The translations under genes were made by a program, and so were the position numbers. A stretch of DNA of 64,000 bases, taken from assembly GCF_001895005.1 (NCBI RefSeq), contig NZ_BCXH01000019.1, positions 52,312-116,311 on the forward strand. Reading direction: 5' to 3'. Shown here in pieces: positions 62,501-64,000 of the stretch (positions within the stretch are counted from its first letter, which is position 1; each line of letters begins with the position of its first letter). Source of the stretch: Rhodococcus yunnanensis NBRC 103083. Its GTDB lineage: Bacteria > Actinomycetota > Actinomycetes > Mycobacteriales > Mycobacteriaceae. The notes beneath the pieces are model-generated. The model ran no database searches, had not been told where the DNA came from, and worked only from the letters and a program-made list of their open reading frames with translations.

Positions 62501-62827
62501 CTCGACGCGTTGGGTGTGCTCCCGGCGAACCGGTTGCTTCAGGTTCCGGATGGGGACCGCGTTCTTGTCGGCGGTGCGGTGACGCATCGCCAGCGGCCGG
62601 CAACGGCAGGAGGCGTCACGTTCGTCAATCTCGAGGACGAGACGGGCATGGTCAACGTCGTCTGCTCGGTGGGTCTGTGGGCCAAGTATCGCAAGCTTGC
62701 CCTCACTGCGCCGGCCCTGCTCATACGGGGCAAGGTACAAAATGCCGAGGGTGCGGTGACGGTCGTGGCAGATCATCTGCAACTCATGGATCTCCGTGTG
62801 CGGTCGAAGTCGCGAGATTTCCAATGA
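59543..62827 (+). CDS. dnaE2: Error-prone DNA polymerase III alpha DnaE2
   Basis: 1094 aa, ATG 59543 with AAGGGGG upstream. C-family polymerase: N-terminal PHP domain from about residue 58 ('YTELHAHSAFSFLDGASQPE', 'AITDHDGFYG'). Catalytic Asp pair in 'PDIDVDIESDRREE' (about 452-456) and 'CQGRGSAANSAVCYAIGITN'. Helix-hairpin-helix and C-terminal OB domain ('GGVTFVNLEDETGMVNVVCS'). It lacks the extended C-terminus of replicative DnaE1. Performs mutagenic lesion bypass with ImuA'/ImuB under SOS control. Confidence 0.96.
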   Translation: MGWNDGPPTWSEMERVLSGRPASAKPEVVGDGGDSPAWSRKRGAYEKEVSRPSRTTTAYTELHAHSAFSFLDGASQPEDMVEEAVRLGLEAIAITDHDGFYGVVRFAEAAKALGIGTIFGAELSLGTTRSRAGELDPDGTHLLVLARGQEGYRRLSREIAAAHLRGGVKGKPHYDFDQLSNAAGGHWQILTGCRKGHVRRALDAGGVDAADAALGDLVERFGADRVSVELTCHGIPEDDERNDALAELARRHGLPIVATTAAHYATPRSRRLAMAMAAVRARSSLDDAAGWLAPTGGTHLRSGAEMAQLFEQYPGAVQGSVDLGRECAFDLQLIAPKLPPFDVPPGYTEISFLRRLALDGAARRYGTRQSHPSAYAQIEYELDIIEQLEFPGYFLVVHDIVSFCKTHDILCQGRGSAANSAVCYAIGITNVDPVANKLLFERFLAPERDGPPDIDVDIESDRREEAIQHVYEKYGRSYAAQVANVITYRGKSSVRDMARALGFSQGQQDAWSKQVTRWSKVGDQDDSDIPRPVLELAQQIEGFPRHLGIHSGGMVICDRPIADVCPVEWATMANRSVLQWDKDDCAAVGLVKFDMLGLGMLSALHYMMDLVAEHKEIHVDLADIDLSEKAVYDMLQRADSVGVFQVESRAQMATLPRLKPSEFYDLVVEVALIRPGPIQGGSVHPYIKRRNGLEPVTFDHPSLKKALDRTLGVPLFQEQLMQMAIDVAGFSAAEADQLRRAMGSKRSPEKMSELHDRFYDGMRTLHGITGDAADRIYEKLSAFANFGFPESHSQSFASLVFYSSWFKLHHPAAFCAGLLRAQPMGFYSPQSLVADARRHGVQVHGPDVNASSWYADLSGGGLEIRMGLSDVRHIGQDLAERIVEARVFGGPYTSFLDLTGRVELSTAQAESLATAGALGCFGITRREALWAAGAAAGERSHLLPGLGASTRAPVLPGMSDLDLASADVWATGVSPNSYPTQFFRDRLDALGVLPANRLLQVPDGDRVLVGGAVTHRQRPATAGGVTFVNLEDETGMVNVVCSVGLWAKYRKLALTAPALLIRGKVQNAEGAVTVVADHLQLMDLRVRSKSRDFQ

Positions 62828-62878
62828 TCGGCACACTCGGTACCGTCGCCTCGAACGCGGCGGGCGACTGCTTTCGAT

Positions 62879-63868
62879 TCACGAACTCGCCGACTCCGGT
62901 ATGTCGCGCGCTTGATCCACCAGTTCCTGTACGAGTCCGATGATGACATCCATCTCGGCCATGACCCCGGCGCGGAGGGCGTCGTGCTCGGCCGGAGTCA
63001 ACGTCGGCGGATCCTGAGAATCGACAGACACCTGAGAATCGAAAGACACCTCCGAATCGACAGACATCAGGGTGTCGATTTTTGCGCGCAGAGCCTGCAA
63101 GGGATCCATCAGTTCCTCTGCAGCGTCGGTGATCAGCCGGTTCTGCCGCGCTCCGGATCTGGCCAACGCGGCCAACATATCGTTGAAACTGGTCGCGAGT
63201 GAGGCGAGTTCGTCGTCCCCGGTCACCGCGATCGGTTCCAAGTCCCCCGTCCGCGCTACCCGCTCGGTGGCACTGCGAAGACGTTTGACGGGTCGCAGGC
63301 CCGTGCGCGCCACCGCGGCGCCCGCGATGGCTGCGAGAGCGACGAGGAACGCCCCGAGCATCACCAGCGCGAGCGTCAGCTTTCCGAGGAGGGGCTTGTT
63401 CGACTGCAAGGACTCGGCGACCATCACCGTTTCCCCGGAGGCTGTACGTTTCGCGGTCAACATGTAACCGCGCACTTCTCTCAGCGAGACATCCGAGGTC
63501 CCGTCGGCGACTGCCTGCTCGGGCTGATCGAGTGAACCGTTCGAACCGGTGAACGGCTGGGACTGCGCAGTGAAGGTGACGAGTTCGCCGTCCGAGGTGA
63601 CGAGGGCGACCTTGATCGCCGGACCGTCGACGCTGCCGACTCCGAAACCGAACAGCGTGGAGGGGACACCGGAGCTGGCGCCTGCGATGAGTGCATCGGC
63701 ATTGCGACTGACACGATCGGCCAACTGCGTACGCAGTGACTGCTCGGTGACGGCATAGATCGCCAGCGCACTGACGCCGACAGCCAGAGCCGCCAAACTT
63801 GTGATCAGAATCCGAATGCGGCTGTGAAGCGAAAAGTTCAGCGGCCGCCCGATCCGCGCTACGGGCAT
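62879..63868 (-). CDS. MprB-like sensor lacking the phospho-acceptor His and ATPase domain
   Basis: 329 aa, ATG 63866-63868, the first in-frame start after an upstream stop. Matches the N-terminal two-thirds of MprB-type kinases: helix 1 (about 18-40), an external sensing domain to about 165, helix 2 (about 166-188) and a HAMP domain ('RTGLRPVKRLRSATERVART', 'DDELASLATSFNDMLAALAR'). The H-box reads 'LITDAAEELMDPLQALRAKI', where kinases have DA(S/G)HELRTPL: the His is Glu251, Arg is Met, Thr is Asp. A Ser/Asp/Val repeat insert (269-285) follows, and the reading frame ends before any ATPase domain. Either a decaying kinase or a kinase-dead receptor. Confidence 0.8.
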   Translation of the reverse strand: MPVARIGRPLNFSLHSRIRILITSLAALAVGVSALAIYAVTEQSLRTQLADRVSRNADALIAGASSGVPSTLFGFGVGSVDGPAIKVALVTSDGELVTFTAQSQPFTGSNGSLDQPEQAVADGTSDVSLREVRGYMLTAKRTASGETVMVAESLQSNKPLLGKLTLALVMLGAFLVALAAIAGAAVARTGLRPVKRLRSATERVARTGDLEPIAVTGDDELASLATSFNDMLAALARSGARQNRLITDAAEELMDPLQALRAKIDTLMSVDSEVSFDSQVSVDSQDPPTLTPAEHDALRAGVMAEMDVIIGLVQELVDQARDIPESASS

Positions 63869-64000
63869 GCCGCCGGCATCGGCGCGGTGTGCATCGGCGC
63901 GGTGTGGATCGGCATCGATCGAGTATTGCGTCCTCTGCTGAGAGCGGTCTGAGAGGCCCCCGACAGCAGAGCTCTACACGATGGGTCAGTCGCCCGAGTG
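63869..64000. other. Window-edge sequence upstream of the MprB-like gene
   Basis: 132 bp. Holds a 15-bp direct repeat gcatcggcgcggtgt (63876-63890 and 63891-63905). No start codon in the sensor frame and no other gene is supported here. Confidence 0.4.

Overview
The window is GC-rich, densely coded actinobacterial chromosome with many GTG starts and many 4-bp ATGA/GTGA gene overlaps. Gene order matches the Mycobacterium tuberculosis region from ESX-4 (eccD4/eccC4/esxU/esxT) through rplM-rpsI-glmM, glmS, alr, tsaE/B/D, groES-groEL1, whiB3, sigD-rsdA, guaB2-guaB3-choD, guaA, imuA'-imuB and acrA1 to dnaE2. Together with a WhiB3-like protein, a GroEL1 with a His-containing tail, MmpL and AcrA1-type mycolate-lineage genes, this points to a mycolic-acid Mycobacteriales genome. 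It is probably Rhodococcus/Rhodococcoides or Nocardia-like rather than Mycobacterium; that genus guess is inference.

1-8.4 kb: an ESX-4 type VII secretion locus: partial eccD (minus strand), a flavin-dependent luciferase-like oxidoreductase between eccD and eccC, eccC, the TIGR03931-type secretion-associated protein, and two WXG100 proteins. 8.4-11.15 kb: an accessory insertion between esxT and rplM, which are adjacent in M. tuberculosis. It holds an MmyB-like regulator divergent from an SDR, a 5'-truncated FMN reductase, an IS110 remnant and a TraR/DksA zinc-finger gene. 11.5-18.7 kb: rplM-rpsI, glmM, an F420-type oxidoreductase, and a three-gene WXG-like module (Rv3440c/Rv3439c position). 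18.8-27.1 kb: glmS, NAD(P)HX repair, alr, an alpha/beta hydrolase and the t6A genes tsaE-tsaB-rimI-tsaD. 27.1-32.2 kb: a membrane-anchored Hsp70-like protein, a K+ channel, CIRCE-controlled groES, groEL1 and whiB3. 33-41.2 kb: the sigD/rsdA operon, a DUF5319 gene, guaB2-guaB3, and a ChoD-like GMC oxidoreductase. 41.2-51 kb: guaA, PspC/LiaF-like envelope-stress genes, two LuxR-type two-component pairs and a Ser/Thr kinase. 51-62.8 kb: the SOS mutasome (imuA'-imuB and dnaE2, each with its own LexA box), a hydrolase, AcrA1-like reductase and an MmpL transporter. The window ends with an MprB-like sensor that has lost its phospho-acceptor His and its ATPase domain.

Regulatory signals read directly: CIRCE upstream of groES, two LexA boxes, a CRP-like site upstream of choD, an 18-bp perfect palindrome upstream of sigD, an inverted-repeat operator over the acrA1 -10 region, and nine genes with a TANNNT -10 placed 6-8 nt before the start codon (predicted leaderless). 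Several short tandem-repeat arrays lie at gene ends and in intergenic DNA. I see no rRNA, tRNA or CRISPR array.
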